From Akkermansia sp. (GTDB taxonomy: Bacteria; Verrucomicrobiota; Verrucomicrobiia; Verrucomicrobiales; Akkermansiaceae): 64,000 nucleotides of DNA. Positions 61,832-64,000 of the stretch are shown here, in pieces (position 1 is the first letter of the stretch; every line of letters starts with the position of its first letter). Below the pieces are notes generated by a model. The model made no database searches, was not told where the DNA came from, and saw only the letters and a list, made by a program, of their open reading frames with translations. A program made the position numbers and the translations under genes. The stretch is taken from the NCBI GenBank assembly GCA_017555205.1, contig JAFZGW010000013.1, positions 124,001 through 188,000 of the forward strand. Reading direction: 5' to 3'.

Positions 61832-63439
61832 ATGGCAGCCATGATTGATATACTGGTCGTACTGGCGTATTTCTGCGCCATTTTCGGTGTGGGGCTCTAT
61901 GTGGGGCGCAAGCAGGAGAGCTTGGAAAGCTATGCCCTGGGCAACCGCAACCTCCCGTGGTGGGCAATCCTCGCCTCTATTCTTGCTGCAGAAATCAGTG
62001 CTGCAACCTTCCTCGGCGCGCCCGGAGAGGGCTTTGCTCTGCGTAACTTTACATATGCGCAGCTTGCCATCGGTACAATTCTCGGGCGAATCATTGTGGG
62101 TCGCCTGTTCCTGAAGCCGTATTACCAATACAATGTAGTATCTATCTACGAATATCTGGAGAAACGCTTCGGGCTGAGCACACGCCGCTGGGCCAGTGCA
62201 ACATTCCTCATCAGCCGAGTGCTGGCCAGTGGTACTCGCTTATTCTTTGCCGGCATCCTGCTCGTGATAGCTTATATGATGATAACCGGGCAAGAAAGCG
62301 CCGGCCAAGTCGAAACCGTGGTAATCTACATTGCTGCGCTTACATTCATCACTATAGCCACGGCGGTATATACCACACTCGGCGGTCTGAAGGCCGTCGT
62401 ATGGACAGATGTTTTGCAGGCTTCCATCTTAGCTATATCTCTTGTTACCACCATAGGCGTGCTGCTGTTTAGTATCAAGGCTGGCGGCAGCTGGGCCGAA
62501 GCTTGGCAAAACATTTGCCACCATCTTGGCAACAAAGATTACAACCCTTGTCAAATCAACAATTTAAAGCCTTGGGCCTTCTTTGATAGCGGATTCACAG
62601 GGCAGGGGCTGTGGGCTGATATCAAGAATATACTCGGCAGTGAATACACCCTGTGGAGTGCAGTACTGGGCTCCACCTTCATCACCATGGCCACTCATGG
62701 TACCGACCAGGACATGGTGCAACGCATGCTCGCCGCACCGGACAGCAAGAAGGGAGCACGAGCCGTTATCCTGTCCGGATTAATGGACATGCCCATCGTC
62801 CTTGTCTTCATCTCCTGCGGTATGCTGCTCTTTGTATACTTTGCTCAGCAGGGGATTACCCCTCCCGAAAAACAGATTGAGATTTTCCCCTGGTTCATCA
62901 TACACTGCCTGCCTGTTGGCGTAAGAGGTCTGCTGGTTGCTGCCCTGCTTGCCACAGCCATGGGGTCACTCTCCACCGCGCTGAATGCACTGGCAACTAC
63001 GGCCACCCGCGACTGGTATGTGGACGTTTTCCGTCCGCAGGCCGGACCGCAGGAGCAACTGCAAGCTGTGCGCTGGCTTACGGTGTTCTTTGCCGTGCTT
63101 CTCATCCTAGTTGGAGCCGGTACCGCATGGCTTACCGTAATGGATCCCACGGTGCGTATTCTGCCCATAGCCCTGGGTATCTTCGGCTACACCTACGGCT
63201 CTTTGCTTGGTGTATTCCTGCTTGGCATGCTCACCCGCGGACGCGGCAATGACTGTGGCAATATCATTGCGATGCTGGCCGGTTTTGCTACGGTTATTAC
63301 GCTTGAGATTCTCACTCGCAATGGGTTCATTACCCCGATAGCGTTCCCTTGGCGAGTAACCATCGGAACTCTTGCTACTTTCTCGGTGGGATGTTGTTTC
63401 CGTACGCAGCAAAGCTGCATCGACAACAGAGTCAAATAA
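61832..63439 (+). CDS. Sodium:solute symporter family transporter
   Basis: 535 residues with about 13 hydrophobic segments. The N-terminus (VLAYFCAIFGVGLYVGRKQESLESYALGNRNLPWWAILASILAAEISAATFLGAPGEGF region) is that of SSS (SGLT-like) transporters, and the G-T-D-Q-D motif near residue 290 fits the family. It moves an unknown solute with sodium. No promoter was seen in the short gap; expression probably depends on read-through of the preceding terminator. Confidence 0.87.
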   Translation: MAAMIDILVVLAYFCAIFGVGLYVGRKQESLESYALGNRNLPWWAILASILAAEISAATFLGAPGEGFALRNFTYAQLAIGTILGRIIVGRLFLKPYYQYNVVSIYEYLEKRFGLSTRRWASATFLISRVLASGTRLFFAGILLVIAYMMITGQESAGQVETVVIYIAALTFITIATAVYTTLGGLKAVVWTDVLQASILAISLVTTIGVLLFSIKAGGSWAEAWQNICHHLGNKDYNPCQINNLKPWAFFDSGFTGQGLWADIKNILGSEYTLWSAVLGSTFITMATHGTDQDMVQRMLAAPDSKKGARAVILSGLMDMPIVLVFISCGMLLFVYFAQQGITPPEKQIEIFPWFIIHCLPVGVRGLLVAALLATAMGSLSTALNALATTATRDWYVDVFRPQAGPQEQLQAVRWLTVFFAVLLILVGAGTAWLTVMDPTVRILPIALGIFGYTYGSLLGVFLLGMLTRGRGNDCGNIIAMLAGFATVITLEILTRNGFITPIAFPWRVTIGTLATFSVGCCFRTQQSCIDNRVK

Positions 63440-63455
63440 TTAAAGCGATTTTTGA

Positions 63456-63484
63456 TTGCATTACTGCGAAGAATCAGCTAGAAT
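63456..63484 (+). promoter_or_regulatory. Promoter of the last gene, probably leaderless
   Basis: TTGCAT at 63456-63461, a 17-nt spacer and TAGAAT at 63479-63484. It is 7 nt from the ATG at 63492. Confidence 0.75.
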
Positions 63485-63491
63485 ACACCCC

Positions 63492-64000
63492 ATGAAAGGC
63501 TTTCGTTTAGCTACACTTTTATGTGGATTGATTTCCCCCACCTTTGCCGGAGACATTGCCGATATTATCAAGAGCGGTGACATCTGGGAAAAGACCTATA
63601 AGGAGCTCTCCGGCCGAGAGTTTAGCGACGTGAGCTATGATAGGATTGATGCCGACACAATACGCATATCGCGTGATTCGGGGATAAGGCTGGCGGAGCT
63701 GGATTTCGGAGAGACTGTCATCACTTGGAAGCCGGATAACGGCACCACTCAAAGCGTGGTTATCATGGTATATAATAAGGGCGATGATTTTCCCATCGAC
63801 CGAGATGCCTACATGAAAATTCTAAAAGAAACCATCGGTGCGCTCAATGAGATGATGATGACAAAGGGGAAGGCTCGACAGGCTGCAAAAAAGGATACCG
63901 GGGTATCCCTGAAAACTTGGATCTGGGAAAACGAGAACACGTTTTTGCGTTTGGATGCATCTTACTCAGGCAGCAAAAAACATTTTGCCTCCGAATTCAT
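63492..64000 (+). CDS. Secreted protein of unknown function (cut by window end)
   Basis: At least 169 residues, running off the window. The signal peptide MKGFRLATLLCGLISPTFAG is clear. The mature part has mixed strands and helices (DVSYDRIDADTIRISRDSGIRLAELDFGE) and no recognised family. It is read from its own TTGC promoter. Residues after position 169 cannot be judged. Confidence 0.7.
   Translation, partial: MKGFRLATLLCGLISPTFAGDIADIIKSGDIWEKTYKELSGREFSDVSYDRIDADTIRISRDSGIRLAELDFGETVITWKPDNGTTQSVVIMVYNKGDDFPIDRDAYMKILKETIGALNEMMMTKGKARQAAKKDTGVSLKTWIWENENTFLRLDASYSGSKKHFASEF

Noticed and set aside
60628-61881. Long minus-strand reading frame (417 residues) opposite pyrG
   Set aside because: It is antisense to a full, highly conserved CTP synthase with all motifs; the open frame comes from the codon use of pyrG.

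Overview
The window looks like a chromosomal segment of a gut Verrucomicrobiota bacterium close to Akkermansia. The pointers are a secreted beta-helix protein ending in a PEP-CTERM sorting tail (VPEP...RRRRK), a predicted GH110 alpha-galactosidase of the kind used on mucin and blood-group glycans, a ROK kinase and ROK-type regulator beside a secreted metalloprotease, and few Shine-Dalgarno sequences. Genus is inferred from gene content only; there is no rRNA or tRNA gene in the window.

Positions 1 to about 13,100 are the right part of an integrated prophage (its left end lies outside). It is visibly more GC-rich than the flank. Rightward late genes (1-3612) include structural-type proteins and a beta-class DNA methyltransferase. 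A 270 bp gap (3613-3883) holds strong terminators and a candidate small RNA. Leftward early genes (10631-3884) encode two HTH proteins, an AEP-type primase, an AAA+ helicase, an ASCH protein, a second methyltransferase and an HD phosphohydrolase. A divergent control region (10635-10769) carries five near-identical palindromes and a rightward repressor gene. A tyrosine integrase (11752-13083, minus) closes the element.

Positions 13.3-30.5 kb are host DNA: the PEP-CTERM beta-helix protein, an HU-like protein, a histidine phosphatase, topoisomerase subunit B, a GcvT-like protein, oppABC, a dynamin-like GTPase, an ankyrin membrane protein, a secreted repeat protein, diadenylate cyclase with a minimal CdaR-like partner, bioD, a small ankyrin protein and an MFS transporter.

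Positions 30.5-54.3 kb are almost all on the minus strand. They hold an amidohydrolase/oxidoreductase/hrpA/octaheme cytochrome/CvpA-like run; a purE-pyrR-pyrB-pyrC run continuing into glycosyltransferases and an ELM1-family protein; a phosphoesterase and an RNA methyltransferase; GH110 with two small secreted proteins; a secreted coiled-coil protein; and recN. Positions 54.3-64 kb hold an MBL hydrolase, a polytopic membrane protein, a ROK kinase-metalloprotease pair with a ROK regulator, pyrG, a sodium:solute symporter and a secreted protein cut by the window end.

Most notable points: (i) a recurring promoter pattern, -35 TTGC followed by exactly 17 nt and a TA...T -10 that lies only 5-12 nt from the ATG in most cases, implying leaderless or near-leaderless mRNAs; (ii) a previously unnamed helical repeat (motif D-x-x-S-A-x-x-A about 66-71 residues before a YYGS/L motif) in three secreted proteins; (iii) a PyrC that has lost most metal ligands next to pyrB; (iv) the prophage operator array, paired small proteins with the same C-terminal tail, and UUCG-capped small transcripts.
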